Assembly (NCBI RefSeq): GCF_031143425.1
Contig: NC_090440.1
Span: 336,415,844-336,479,843 of the forward strand
Origin: Pleurodeles waltl
Lineage: Eukaryota; Chordata; Amphibia; Caudata; Salamandridae
DNA: 64,000 bases
Direction of reading: 5' to 3'
Notes under the pieces: generated by a model
Told to the model about the DNA's origin: nothing
The model's input: only the letters and a program-made list of their open reading frames with translations
Database searches by the model: none
Position numbers and translations under genes: made by a program
Part shown: positions 11,781 through 24,441 of the stretch, one piece after another
Layout of the letters: each line of letters opens with the position of its first letter
How positions within the stretch are numbered: position 1 is the first letter of the stretch

Positions 11781-12160
11781 TCTCCAATAAAATGACTCAA
11801 GGTCATACGCGGCGCTCACAGGATATTTGGAAATTCTGTTTTAATTGTATAGTGAATCAAATACATCCAACACCAATGTGTTTCAACTCACAAGGTCTTG
11901 ATCATGGTACCAGAGTGATCCATTCCTTACAATTTATACTTTTTTCCACCATATGCCTTTCTGTGGTATTCTGGGAAATGTAGTGACACATTTTTTGTCA
12001 AACAAATAATAAGACAACAAGTAGTGAATAATATACAAACTATCATACAAAACATACTATAGCATACACAAGCCTACTTTATATACATATTTTGTCAATT
12101 TATTAAGCCAATTATTAAATATTATTTACAATAAACAATCATTTTTATCATCATTTTAGG
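11781..12160 (-). other. Penelope relic 3' flank with decayed hammerhead-like box
   Basis: Around 11875-11915 the - strand reads a GATCAAGACC...GUUGAAACACA pattern, similar to the decayed hammerhead boxes at 5431 and 21910. The remainder is AT-rich and unclassified. Confidence 0.35.
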
Positions 12161-13690
12161 ATTGCTTCTTTCAAATATTTTGCCTCAATTCTTATTAAAA
12201 GGCAAGACTTCCAATGAGGGTCTCGTACCCATCTATATTAACCAATACAGACATATCTCAAGATGGTTCTTGATATTTAGCCCCACCATCGGATTGGCAC
12301 CAAGAATAACATTTCTATGTATATTGCTATCCATAACCCATGTCCGTTTCAATACAGCTCCTCATCGCCATTGATCCCAAATAGGGTCTTAGTTTTTAAT
12401 CTAATGATGTATATTGATTCCAAGCGTCTCAGTTGTTTAACTCTATCTCCCCCTCTATCATGTTTTTTAATTGTTGCAACCCCAAAATATCTCATATGTA
12501 ACCAATCAGCCCCATTATGGTTCTTCAAATGTTTGGTCATGGCATAATTCATATCATCCATCTGTACTGCCCTAATATGTTCCAGTATTCTTTTTTTAAA
12601 GGACAAATGGTACTCCCCACATATTTTAACCCAAAGAGATATTCAATTATATATACGGCAAATGTAGTCTCAAATGTTATTCTGTCCACAATCGGAATTT
12701 CCCTTCCCCGAAAGTCTGTGATCTTATTTTTGTTGCAATCTTGCATGCCTTACATTTGTTGCAACAAATAAAGCCTTTGTTAGAATTTGTTAGCCAATTC
12801 AATGTTATCGGTGATTCAAAGTGACTCTTCACCAAAAAGTATTTTAAGGATGGTACTTTCCTATAAGTTACATTTGGTCGGATCCCGAGACGTGGTCCTA
12901 TGTCTTGGTCCCTTTTGATCAAGTACCAATGTTTATTTAGAATGTTGAGTATTTGTCTATTTTCTTTGCTATAAGTCAAAATCAATCTTATCAGATCTTC
13001 TCCATCTTCTTGCTTCTGTTCAAGCTTGTTTACAAGAGTTTGTGTTCGTGTTATTGATATTGCTTTTCTTCCACCTTGCTTAACATCTCAAGCCCTGTAG
13101 CCTCATGTTAGAAATCTCTGTTCTGTCTCTTTTAAATTTATTATCCATATCCTCCTTATTAGAACAGTTTATCTTGACTCTGATGAACTCACCATAAGAA
13201 ATACTTTTAATGAGTGAATTTGGCTGAAAAATTGACCGATGTAACACACTGTTGGTCGCCGTCGGTTTTCAATGCAATGTAGTTTGTAATGTGTCATTAT
13301 CTATATTTACCATCACATCTAAAAACTCAATGGAATTTTTACTCATTTTATGTGTGAATTGATGTACTATATCATTTGTATTCAATTTATAAAAAACTCC
13401 TTAAAAGGTGCCTCTGTACCCTTCCAGTTTACAAAAAGATTGTTTATGTATCGCAACCATACCACTACATTTTCCATATATCTTTTGTTTTCTTCCCCCC
13501 AGACTATGTGTTTTTCCCACCATCCCATGGTTAAATTCGCATAGCTTAGAGAAAATGAAACTCCCATGGCAGTCCCACAGACTTGTTTATAGATTTGATG
13601 ATTGACTATGAACACATTGTTTCTCAAACATAGTTCAGTCATCTCTAGCAGCATTTCTGAGTCCTTCTTTATATGTTACTAATCAATATT
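12161..13690 (-). pseudogene. Second Penelope-like element relic (RT plus GIY-YIG)
   Basis: On - the RT part lies at about 13654-13382. It has CGTAMG and YANLTMGWWE blocks followed by RYINNLFV, where the two catalytic aspartates of the RT box have become asparagines. A connecting region follows (12985-12677, CNKCKAC cysteine motif). The GIY-YIG-type domain spans about 12746-12349, with AVYIIE then KYVGSTI and a helical C-terminal part. The order matches canonical Penelope elements and the relic at 2098-4330. Frameshifts occur between blocks. It is inactive. Confidence 0.75.
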
Positions 13691-13928
13691 TGTGTTTATT
13701 AACTCTATGTGAATGTCACCTTTATTAATGGAAGTACAAGTATAAAAGCACTGACCATAAACTACACAGAGACTGTTATGACCTCTCATAGTTTGTTTAC
13801 TTGTGAAATAAGCAGAACACAAATATTGATTAGTAATAATTAAAGAAGCACTTTGAACTATAACTCCCAGAATACCCCTGTGTCTATATCAGGAAGGTAA
13901 ATGAGAACCATATGTGCCTACAAACTAT
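13691..13928. other. Flank of the Penelope relic, nothing recognised
   Basis: AT-rich sequence with no domain or repeat identified. Confidence 0.3.
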
Positions 13929-13929
13929 A

Positions 13930-13968
13930 ACCACCTGAGGAAGACAAAATGTTGAAAGGCGTAGTGGT
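13930..13968 (+). ncRNA. Hammerhead ribozyme-like motif with complete core
   Basis: The core bases fit a minimal type I hammerhead. CTGAGGA (13935-13941) matches CUGANGA, GAAA is at 13954-13957, and the UH cleavage dinucleotide U13962-A13963 is present. Stem I pairs 13930-13934 with 13964-13968 (5 bp). Stem II pairs 13943-13945 with 13951-13953, including one G-U pair, around an AAAAU loop. Stem III is minimal: A13957-U13962 can pair, but the next position is G-G where C-G is usual. Such ribozymes are established in Penelope-like elements, and this one abuts a Penelope relic. Activity is not shown. Confidence 0.5.
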
Positions 13969-14122
13969 GTTTGAATTGCTGATCTGTGAATGAATGGAAT
14001 CTGCTAATCTTTACCTTTGGGAGAGCAGCAATTCCTGTTGGCTTATTTTTCGAGGGTTCTGGCCTCAACCCTATGCTGTCACTGGCAGTAGGAGTGCACA
14101 ACTTTTCAGACCAATTGTTTTG

Positions 14123-14125
<3 letters not shown>

Positions 14126-14190
<65 letters not shown>
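14126..14190. repeat. (AT)n microsatellite
   Basis: An uninterrupted AT dinucleotide run of about 65 bp. Confidence 0.95.
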
Positions 14191-14192
<2 letters not shown>

Positions 14193-14267
14193 TGTTCCAA
14201 CAAAAGTGCTGCACTCCCGGAGACTCCTCTTTGCAATTTTCATTTATTAGTTCAAACGGTTCCAAAA

Positions 14268-14312
14268 CAGACCCCACAACCCATTTCGACTGTCTGTCTT
14301 CATCAAGTAGGT
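14268..14312 (-). ncRNA. Decayed hammerhead-like motif
   Basis: The - strand reads UUGAUGA (C3 changed to U), stem II GAC/GUC around AGACA, then GAAA and UGGGUU. Five base pairs of stem I are possible. The C3 change would be expected to abolish cleavage. Confidence 0.4.
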
Positions 14313-14355
14313 TTTAATCTGTATTTTCACGTTGCTGCCACATATGTGGCTTTTA

Positions 14356-15290
14356 TTTGTACTTAATTGTTCAAAGGCATTCTGAGACTTATAGTTATCT
14401 AAACAACCCAGCTCGGGCTTTCTATTGTGTTGTGACATTGAAATTTATACTTGGCACAAATCTTTCTGTCCTTTAAACAATGAGGCTTCCATTAATCCAT
14501 TCCATTCTAATGTATTCTTTTACTGTTTTCGAATTCACTTTTTGAATTTCTCACAATGATTTCAAAGCTCTCACAGTGCCAATCATTCTCAAGCTGTGCC
14601 TTAGTATTATGAACAATAGCATGTTCATAGCGCTCAACATATCAACTTTCCAGTCCCAATCTACTTGAAACAATAGAATGTTGCATTGCAACTCGTCACA
14701 GGGCCCTTTCTCCAGTACAGGGCTGCATCGGTACCGGGATGTATCCCATCAGTTGCAGAGTGGCGTAAAGTGCATTAGAAGTTTAGACATACAGTCATTA
14801 GTCTTCCATTGTTTAGAACAAGCGCAGGAGCATTGTATCCCCTCTCAACTCTCTAACCATTTCTGATGTTCCCATACTTTCCACAATGCCAGGTGCTACC
14901 TCTTAATTCAATCCACAACAAACGGTCTTCAAAGCGGAGCACTCTAACTGCTGGTGCCAGCGTATGGGTAAAGACGACAATTGCTCATATATGATTTGCA
15001 CTTAATTGTTCAATGGCATTCTGAGAGGTATAGTTCTCTATACAACCCACCTTGGGCTTTCTATTGCACTGTGACATTGAAATGTACACTCAGCACAACT
15101 TTTTCTGTCTATAAACAATGAGGCTTCCATGACTCCATTCCTTTCTAATGTATCATTTTACTGTGTGCAAATTCACATTTAGATTTCAACATAATGTTTT
15201 CAAAGCTCTCACAGTGGCAATAATTCTCAAGCTGAGCCTTAGTATTACTAGAAATAGCATGTTCTTTGCACAAAATATAGCAAACATATG
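14356..15290. repeat. Direct duplication, two ~295-bp copies 640 bp apart
   Basis: The segments 14356-14650 and 14996-15290 align throughout. Each starts with 'cttaattgttcaa(a/t)ggcattctgaga', has 'acaatgaggcttccat' in the middle and 'caaagctctcacagtg(c/g)caat' near the end. The intervening 345 bp is unclassified. They could be duplicated terminal regions of the neighbouring Penelope element, which is inference. Confidence 0.65.
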
Positions 15291-15389
15291 GCACACAAAA
15301 TGTTTCAAGTCAGGTTGTCTGTGTTTATCCACCAAAATCAAACCTAGTTTGGAATAAGTTTGAAGGTGTCCAAAAAGCAACGTATTGTA

Positions 15390-15656
<267 letters not shown>

Positions 15657-15658
<2 letters not shown>

Positions 15659-16320
15659 TAGTCGCCCCATGTGGCCCCCTTCCCCTTTAAAAAAATAGGG
15701 CCCTTGGGAATGGGGTCCCCAGAGCCTGGAAGGCTCTTGTTTAAAGAACATATGACCCAAGGACATGATGTCCACTGGGCCTAATGAATCTTGGGAAGAG
15801 GGGCCACATGGCCCCCCTCTCCTTTAAAAACAAAGGTCCTGGTGGATGGGGTCCAGAGGGCATAATTAGGCTCAGTAAGGGTAACTATGTGCACCCTCAC
15901 CTTTAAAAATCATAAGGCTCTGGGGAATGCAGTCCCGAAGGTCTAATGAGGCTCAGGGTTGCAGCCACATAGATTGCCTCCTGTCTCAAAAAGAAAAGGT
16001 GCTGGGGTCCCCAGGGCAATGAGGCTCCGTGAGGTGGGCCACAGAGCCCCATCCTCTTAAAAACAAATGCCCTGGAGGATGGTGCCCCCAGGGCATAATG
16101 AGGGTTAGAGAGGGGGCTGCATGGCCTCCTCCCATGTAAAATACTTAAGGCCCTGGAAAATGGGGATCCCAGGGCCTAATGAGGCCTTAAAACACATAAA
16201 GTCCTGGCCGATGGGGCCCCCCAGGCCTACAAAGGCTCGAGGAGGGGGCACATAGCCCCTCTCTCCTTTTATATTAGATTTGGTCCCAGGGTTGGGGTCC
16301 CCAGGGTCTGAAGGCCAACT
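15657..16320. repeat. Highly diverged tandem array, unit about 110-120 bp
   Basis: Roughly six units share the order 'gccac(a/g)tggcccc..ctcctttaaaa', then 'ggccctgg..gatggggtcccc..agggc', then '(t)aatgaggctc'. Indels are frequent. No function is inferred. Confidence 0.55.
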
Positions 16321-16850
16321 GTATACTGTGCGTGGCAACGTCTGTGCATGGTATGGGGATGGAGGACAGCTAGATGTTTGGCCATAGGGCCTGGTAGCAG
16401 GCCAACCTCTGTCAGACTCAGCAATCAATCCCATTACGCACAGCCAATGGCTATGCACAGCGTGGGGTTGGCTGCCTGCAGGGAGCTGGAAGCCTGGCCT
16501 GGCTGAAGCACTGGCCATGCGGCTTACCCCACTCCCTACATGGACAGAGTCAAGGCATGATGTTGGGTTGACTGCCAGGGTGACTGTCTCCTGGGAGTCG
16601 GATGGTCCTGCAGTCAACCCCCTGCCACATGAGACAAATGGTTATGAGTTTAGCTGCCTGCAAGGGGGTCAGCTCTGTCCAAGTGCATGGGCCAAATGGC
16701 CTGCGGCAGCCACGCTCTTTTACCAACTCTCTGTAATGCTTGGCAGAAGGTGGTGCACAGCCTGGGGTGGCTGCCTGTGGGGGGGTTTGCCACAGGGAAT
16801 GGTTGCAGGCCAGTCCCTGTGGGCAGCCCCCTACATGCACGGTTAAAGAC
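16321..16850. repeat. G/C-rich diverged repeat, second type
   Basis: Several imperfect units share 'ggttggctgcctgcagg', 'caggcca(g/a)' and 'ggccatgcg' motifs. ORFs on both strands have no recognisable domain. Confidence 0.35.
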
Positions 16851-18130
16851 TGTATTTGGGTGGGGGATTGCCTTTATATATGGTACTAAAATATTACTTC
16901 ATATTAAAAAGAACATAGAAATTAACTTTAAAAACCACATATTAAAGTACATTTATAGGTATGTGTGAAAATAAAGTTTAGAAATTCAAAGAAAACAATC
17001 CAAAGGTTAAAGTAACGTGATAGTTTGGTGCATATGTCAGTGACAACATTAACATTTCGAATTGAAAACACAGAGCTAATATTAACTTGCTTCTCCATGC
17101 ACTGCTTATGACCTCACACATTACATGACTCAATATATGTTCTATGTTCTACAAACCATAACTTAGGTTCAAGACATGAAAACCATAGCTCGAGTCCCAA
17201 GCGGTCGGTTTATGACCTCACACATGATGTGAAAGGTGATTTGACATTGCATATAACCATACTATTAACATTATTGAGGCGAGCCTATGGATGGAGTATA
17301 ATTTTTCTGTTTATATTTGATTTTCTATTTAATATATGTTGTTAAAGCCTGTAAGTTATTATTAAACATGCTGTGAAGTCATAAGCAGTCCCTTTTTGGG
17401 TGATGAATTACTGATTTTGTCTCTGGGTGACAGCTATGTTTATGTAGCTAATGGCGGAAACATTACATATTTAACAATCTTCAGTGGGGAAGAGTAGCAG
17501 GTAACAGGGACTAAACAGTAACGCTGGGCCAGACCATATCGAGATAACCTGAACCAGCTTAGCTCATGGCCCTAATGATTCCACTGCTTACTCCAAGTGA
17601 CTTATAGATAATTGTTCCAAACAAAATGTGTGATAGGCTTTCTTACCTCCTCATAGTTTCAAGTCTGTGGCAGAGTAGCTCAAAACCAACCCTGTGTTGA
17701 ATGTGGTTGGTGATTATTTGGGCACACACCATTCTGACAGATGTTAGTCGATAAACTGCAAGAATAGTTCGTCCTATGATTGCTCTTCTATGACTTTTCA
17801 CACATGAGATATTTAATGCCCCTGTTAAAGACTAGTAGAGTAGTGTAACCACCTTGCTCAGGAAAATACATTGCTCCATATTCTGCACCTTGTACCATCC
17901 AATGAGATTCTGCATAAATGCAATAGCTTATCCAAACCACCACTGCTGGTCCCAAATTGCCAGCTTTTCCATGAGTGTTCAATTATTTTGCAAAATTGTT
18001 TTCTCCACTAGTCCTATTGCAGCCTCTGGGAGGTAACTTGGGATTGCTGCTACATTATCCAGAGTCAAAACATCAGACCACACTACACTGTATCAATAAT
18101 TACTGACACTTTAGAAGCAAAAGTGCACTT
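16851..18130. other. Unclassified AT-rich sequence
   Basis: No gene or repeat family was recognised. A phrase 'tatgacctcacaca(t)' occurs twice (about 17108 and 17212), which suggests an old duplication. Confidence 0.35.
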
Positions 18131-18580
18131 TCATGGAGGATAGCCAGTTTCAGCAAATGTCATATAACTCCCATTCTGATGGAACTGCATTTGCCCAATG
18201 TGCCAGCCCACACCATCTTCAAAACCAGCTGCATCATTTACAAAACTGTCAAGACCAGTACACCTGCTCATCATGAAGACAAGCCTATTATCACTGGCAG
18301 TTATTGACACACCTGCAAGTAGGATACCATCATGCTGCAGATTTAGAAATGTAAAAAAAAAAAAAGAAAGACAGCTTGCCTCTTCTATCTTTGCACCCAG
18401 GATCTGGGACAACAGCCCTGTGGATAGAGGCACCACCCTAACTTTGCTCCAATTTAGGAAAGAGTGTAGCCTCACCTCTTTAAGAACGCTACATCACGAT
18501 GCATTAAACGTACAAAATCCAGCTTCCTGTCCTATTATTCATCGACTTTATGCTAGGCTTTGACCTTGTAAAACACTGCT
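18131..18580 (+). pseudogene. Possible LINE ORF2 C-terminal fragment
   Basis: Between 18370 and 18560 the + strand reads a block ending FAPRIWDNSP then FRKECSLTSL. This resembles the 'FxxxAPxLWNSLP...FKxxLKTxLF' tail found after RT in CR1/L2-type and related non-LTR elements. An A-run interrupts the frame at 18352-18365. The match is short and by eye, so a chance resemblance is possible. Confidence 0.35.
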
Positions 18581-20388
18581 TTTCAACTATGTGCATGCCA
18601 TAGGTGTGCCATATACATACATACATGAGGCTTAATCACCATGTTAAATGTACCTATTAGGGCAAGACGAAATATTGTTGTACTGACTCTCTTCATCTAT
18701 TTGGTAAATGTCAGGTATTGTTAAAACCTACCTTTAACTCTTTACATTCATTTAAAGACATTTTCTGTTCTGTTGAGCAATGAAATGACCGAGGGCCAGG
18801 CTTTTCCTCCAAACCTGTCTGATGCAAAGCACACTCCTCAATTAGATTCAGGTACACACTCCATTAGTGCCTCTCTTCAAAACAAATCTAGGATGCACAA
18901 TTCACTTGCAATTAATTTACAACACACTGCTGTAGATCTTTGGTTGCCTAAATGTGGAAAGAGTTGCTTCTTGTTTTGGATCCAGAGACGCAACAAAGCG
19001 ATTTTAAAAGTTCACTATACTGCCATCTCGTCTCTGCTGTTATTCCAGCGAGTAAGTCACAAGTAAACATTATAATACATCTGAAAGAGCTGGGCCCTCA
19101 TATTTTTCATAGACTCGATTATTTAGTGTCTCTAAGCGAATTTGATGATTTGTGTATAATTGCAGTTTTACATAGTTCACATCATGTCCAGCATGGCAGT
19201 GTAGCAATGTTTGTAGATTCAGGAAATATTAAAGTTGCAGGTAACATATACGAGAACACAGCTACCAAGACATGAGTACTTTAAAAAGCTAGAGGAACTC
19301 ACAAGGAATATATAGGAAGAAGCATAAATAATAAGTTTCACAATTAATACATGAGAGTGCCCAGCGCTCAGAACGATACAATGTCTAAATACATGCAATT
19401 TCAGGGCTCTTTTTTTGTTACATCCCACTTCATAGAACTTAGAGACAGTCTTGTGGCATGTCATGTGTGAAAGTGATATCGAAACAGTAGGCATTTATGG
19501 TTATTTAAAGTAACATAGGAGGGAGCTGTCCTTATATCAAGAAAGAGAGAATTCCAAACATTGTATGTACTCCCTCCAAAAATGTGCTTCACAGAGCCTC
19601 AGAGTGAAGATTTTGAAGAACTAAAGAGGTCGCATTGAATACGATACTGGATTTCTTTGGAAGCAAATTGGGAGCGATCGGTATCTGTGTTGAATGTTCA
19701 GATCTTCTAGTCCCCGGTACTGGCTTAACAGTGGCACGGAGAGTTGATTTTAGAGGAGCAAGGGGGTTTTAAAGGATAACAGTAAGTAGGAATATACCAA
19801 AATCAAGCCTTGAAAAAACTAGGGATTAAATCACAGATTTAAAGTCTTCTGCTTGGCTTTGGGGTTTTATATCACAGAGGAATCAGATGCGGCATTGTGC
19901 TTCTCAGATAAAAAAATATTTAAATGGCCCTACTGATTCGGGATTTTGTACACAATGAAGACCAACGATTCAATGCATTAAATAATAGAACACTTGCAGC
20001 TGAGTGGATATATTGAATACACCAAGGGCTGCATTGGAATGATGCAGTTGGTGGTGTAAATCAGAAGGAACACTGTTTTTGATGGGATGAATCGGTATGT
20101 TTAAGGGATGTCCAAAACCGATGATTCCCAAGGATCCGTGCAAGGTCATCCACGTTCTCAGTGGAACTAAATCACATACAGCAGAGTGTGAATGAACTGA
20201 GGACTTCCATGTACAAAGTTTGGTATTGTTGTGGGTCATATGTAACCTTGTGGAGCTCATTGCAGGGGATTGTCCTTGTAGAGAGAGTTGAAAATTGTTA
20301 TTGACTGGAAATGATTGTCCAAGAAACCATCTCTGAACAGTGGCACTAATATACATCCGTGCTTCGGAGATATATGGAAAATTTATAT
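18581..20388. other. Unclassified sequence, no gene seen
   Basis: AT-rich, with only short ORFs (for example 18773-19066 and 18952-19275 on +, 19970-20494 on -). None has a recognisable domain, splice pattern or codon bias. Confidence 0.35.
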
Positions 20389-20391
20389 TTA

Positions 20392-20816
20392 GGTCCTGAT
20401 TTATACTTTTTGATGCAAACCTGTGCCAGCACAGGTTTGTGTCAAAAAGTTTAACGCCAGCCTCCGCCATTCCTAGATGCCAGCCGGGCATCATATTTAA
20501 GGAATGACGCTAGCTGGCGCTAAAGCCCGGTTAGTGTCAAAATAAATGACGCTGACTGGGCAGCGGAGGCGTAGGAAAGAATGGTGCAAGTCAGGTTAGC
20601 ATAAAAAATATGGACTCTAACCTGACTAGCGCCATTTTCTTAGCAAAGACAGGAGTCATGCACCCCTGCCCAATGGCCATGCCCAATGACGCAAACTCCA
20701 TAATTTTGACGCTAGATGGGTCTAGCTCCAAAGTATAAACATAGAGTTAAGTTTGCGCCAGATTTGCGTAAAAAAAATAATGCAAATCCGGCACAAACTG
20801 AGTATAAATATGCTCC
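20392..20816. mobile_element. Harbinger-type MITE, 425 bp, TTA target duplication
   Basis: The ends GGTCCTGATTTATACT and the complement of AGTATAAATATGCTCC are inverted. TTA flanks both sides (20389-20391 and 20817-20819), the canonical PIF/Harbinger target. The left end contains a long palindrome (about 20408-20452, around CAGGTTTG). Non-coding. Confidence 0.8.
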
Positions 20817-20819
20817 TTA

Positions 20820-21909
20820 GTTCTTCAATATCACGACAATGAAACAGCAACAGTTTTCCGGCTGTGCAGCACACAGCTTGATGTTATAAATTAAAAGAAT
20901 TAGTCACATCACACCATATGTCCAGCTCTTGGTCCTTTAAGTGACTGACCTGTCTGTTTCATCTAAAAATTAACACTATCTGCTGCTTTGTGTAAAGTAT
21001 TGAAAACTCAGAAATGGCATCGTTTTAAGAGTCGTGAATCAAAACACAGCAAGACAAGGATGCACAGGGTTAGAAAGGGCAGCTCCACAAGAGCTCTAAA
21101 GGATGCTTGAAACGCAAACCCTTTCACCTCTCACTTAGGCCCAGCTGCCCGTCACTACGTCATCAATCCATTTATGTATTTTACCTATGTATGAACTTCT
21201 CAAAGTGACACGACGGTGACTCATGTTATATCATAAAACATCTAAAAAGCATTGTACTTGGAACTAAGTGAATCATTTTTTTCTCGTAAAATCCTGGTTC
21301 CTTCAATATTTCATTTAAAGGTCAAATTATGCATGAAGTCCAATCGGCAATTACCTTTTTCGTTTTAAGTGTGACAAAGCTTTCTTGCAACCCCCTGAAG
21401 ACACTTCTTTATTATTGTTTACAACATCTTTTTCAGATTATGTCACTAAAAAGCCAGTTTAACTGCATGAAGTGTTTGATGTTACCAGTGCACTCTCTGT
21501 TTCGGCCACCTTAGACAGCATTTTCGCTTCAGAATATTGTCTCCTGGTGTGCATGGTGAGTTTAGAGAATCGCTGATTAATCTGAAAATAAAAACAACTC
21601 CAAAGAAACAGTCGTGAGTAAAATAGGTCTCATAGGTCAATTCAATATCCCATTTCCAAACAAACAAACGCGCCTAGTCCTTTGGTTGTAACTGCTACCA
21701 CCCATATATTCAAAGAACCAATCAAAGAAGGGGAGCACGTCACCTATCATAAATTACAGTTTAGTCGGGATTCACACTATCTTTAGAGCTGCTACTACAT
21801 AGGATCACTCATTATCTGACACTGATTCAATGGAAATAATTTTCAGTCCAAAACTTCTGCAATTGTCTCAATATTCTCCTTTATTGCTATTCCATTTTAA
21901 ACAGACCCA
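20820..21909. other. Unclassified sequence
   Basis: No domain or repeat family recognised. Confidence 0.3.
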
Positions 21910-21956
21910 GCCAACGCGTTTCGTTCCTACCAAGCAACTTCATCTGGCCATGTTAT
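21910..21956 (-). ncRNA. Decayed hammerhead-like motif at LINE-repeat boundary
   Basis: The - strand reads CAGAUGA (U4 changed to A), a 3-bp stem II base (GUU/AAC), GAAA-CGCG-UU, and a GGCC/GGCU stem I. A weaker version sits at 5536-5575. The core substitution argues against activity. Confidence 0.4.
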
Positions 21957-22710
21957 ACAGTGTTCTTTCAAAATTAAATGAGATACAATTTCACAATTCT
22001 TACATGTAATACCTCTGTTTTCACAGGACCATGCTCGAAGCACAAGTCGCCAGTCCGGCAGCATTCCAGTTTGCCAATCAATTGACTTGAATTCTTCACC
22101 ATGGATGTTTCATTTGTTCAACCAATTTGATCACAACTCGATATATGAAAGGTATGATCATAATCCTTCATCTAATTTAAGGTGGTACATAGGGTGTGGG
22201 TATAATATTGTGTAATGCTACAATAATCTGCGATCATTGAGGACCTCTTATAATTTCTCTTCAAGTCTCAAAAATGTCAGTGTATTTCTTATGCATTCAC
22301 CCATTCCTCCACACCCTGAAATCTGTTCATCCCTTTTACAGTGCAGCACCTTTTTGCTACTGCAAGTATCAATGTAATAGTCCATAGATTGATACATATA
22401 TCTTTCCAGGAAGCAACTGACTTTCAATAGATCTGGGATTGTGTGGCAATCTGACCCCATATACATGAATGTAGCTTTTGGTGTGTTATATATTGGACAG
22501 TTACATTTATACTCCCTAATGCTCTTTTACATGCTACTAAGTGTTGTAAATTACACAATTTTAATGGAAGGTTAACTAACCCCTGACTATCCCAATTGAT
22601 TACTAGACCAGATATCATCCAATATTTTTCAACCTCTTCCAGAAGTATATCTAATGATCTGTGAGTTTCCCTGAAGAATACCAACCTTTTGTGGCATGCA
22701 GTGCCACTAG
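21914..22710 (-). pseudogene. LINE-derived repeat, copy 2, with L1-like RT piece
   Basis: This is the uninterrupted counterpart of 5536-6092 plus 9028-9255. On - the stretch 22723-22424 contains LDILLEEVEKYW and SGLVINWDSQ, an L1-like RT block, and 22466-22248 continues the repeat. Frames are broken. It shows what copy 1 looked like before the solo LTR at 6093-8981 split it. Confidence 0.55.
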
Positions 22711-22885
22711 GGGCCTGATTCACAAAGAGACTTTGACTTTTGGTCTTAGCTTAGACAAAAGTCTAAGTTCATGACTTTTAGGCATTCAGGAAGGTAAGTT
22801 ACAAGTAGTATTTTTACGTCCACACTCGGGGGGAGATCCAACTTTAGTGCGGAGATTCCACTCCGGATGCGGAGAGTACAATCCC
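22711..22885. mobile_element. 5' fragment of the 9256-type MITE
   Basis: It begins GGGCCTGATTCACAAAG and follows the same subterminal sequence as 9256-9430, then diverges near 22885. It is joined to the LINE repeat at the same junction as copy 1, so the pair was duplicated together or is a fixed composite. Confidence 0.6.
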
Positions 22886-23427
22886 AGTGCATCCGTTCTT
22901 TATCTTTTGCCAGTTGTTTTGGAAGAGGGATCCAATCCATTCTCTTAACACAAGAATGGCATCAGACAATTCTGGATTTTTGGTGAAACTAAGGGAATGA
23001 GGGGAAAAGGTGGGAAGGGATAGAGGAAACCTAGAGACAAAGTACTAGAAGAGCATCCTCTTCTCTATCCTTCTGTTCCAGAACCCAGCTCCAATACAGA
23101 GGAAGCAGAGACTCAGTACATAAAAAGACAGGACAGTCCTATCTTTTTATCTTTGGAGACTCTGCAGTCCTAAAGATACTACTTGTAATATATTGTTGTG
23201 AATAGCAAACAATAGTTAACCTAAACAAAAATGTAAGGTTACCTTTGTTAAATAGGCCCAGAGTATCCATGCTCTGCTTTTGACTACCCTGAGCACTAAG
23301 ACCATAACAAACATCGTGCACCACAACCTATAGACAAATGCTCTGAGATACTAATAAACTAATTTTAGGCCTTGAAGCAAATGTAACATCCTGTATGGTG
23401 ATTATATTTTCCCTCATCTAAACTAAG
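22886..23427. other. Unclassified sequence
   Basis: No domain or repeat family recognised. Confidence 0.3.
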
Positions 23428-24055
23428 GGGCATATTAAAAAGCACTGTGGCGCAGGGCAGCACAGCAAATGACTTTCCTGTGCTTGCCTGCACTACAGGG
23501 AAAAAGGCAGAAATGCATTGCATTTACAAGATATGGTGCATCTCTGTCCTTTCCCCCTGCACTGGTGCACAAATTGATGCCTCACGTCAGTGCAGACACC
23601 CTTGCACCATTGTTAGCAGGATTGATTTTGTGCGGGAAGGGACATCTTCCTCCACAAAACAATCCAGAAAGGCATTTTCCTTGTTCTGTGTGTGCTGCAG
23701 AATGCAGCGTACATGCAAAGAGGAAAAACAAGGAGAAATAAATATATTTCTCCTTCTTGCGTCTGCCATGGGGTGGTGTGCAGTTTTGACACTTTCCCAG
23801 GTTTACAGATTCATGTAAATCTGAGAATGCATCAAAACCCATGGATGTTGCATGGGAACACCTACTGCAATGCCCATGATAAGCCTCCTTGATGCAGATT
23901 AAGGCAGCTCAGCAACTTGTGCCATGTTGCCTTACACCACATCTACAAGGCCATGAGAAGCCATGCAAAGTGGCTTTGCATGGGCTTGTAGATGGGGGCG
24001 TACTCTGTGTGCCACCGTTGCATCATCCAAAAATGATGCACCAACATGTAAATTG
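23428..24055. mobile_element. MITE of the 'gcctcatttacaagg' type, diverged
   Basis: The left end GGGGCATATTAAAAAGCAC and the interior (for example 'aggccatg...aagccatgcaaagtggcttt') match the MITEs at 36790-37200 and 58599-59261. Its right end, near 'atgtaaattgggg', abuts or overlaps the left terminus of the Harbinger element starting at 24056. Confidence 0.55.
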
Positions 24056-24441
24056 GGGCCACATGTCCAAAGCTAAAAATTTGCGAGTCCGTAATTGCGA
24101 TTCTATGCAAATTGCAATTACTGACTCGCAAATCAGAATGTACGATCAAATAGCAGACCATTTTTGCGATTCGATGCTGAGTTGCATCACAATTTGTGAA
24201 ATCGCAAATTGCAATTTTCTAAATTGCAAAAGGGGGGTGTAAACGAATCTGTATTTGCGACCCGGAATCGCAAATTGCGACTGAGTCGCAATTAGCGAAA
24301 GGGTACACAGGAACAGAGAAAATACACTTCCTGGTGCCGGATGATGACCTCAGAATCACGAAGTGCCTCCCATGGAAGTGGAAGGAGTCTAACCAGGACA
24401 GACAGCAGAGGCACACCCAGCTGAGAGGAGCAACCGCAGCC

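Noticed and set aside
18131..18475. 114-aa ORF on -
   Set aside because: No recognisable domain; the + strand of the same region better fits a LINE tail.
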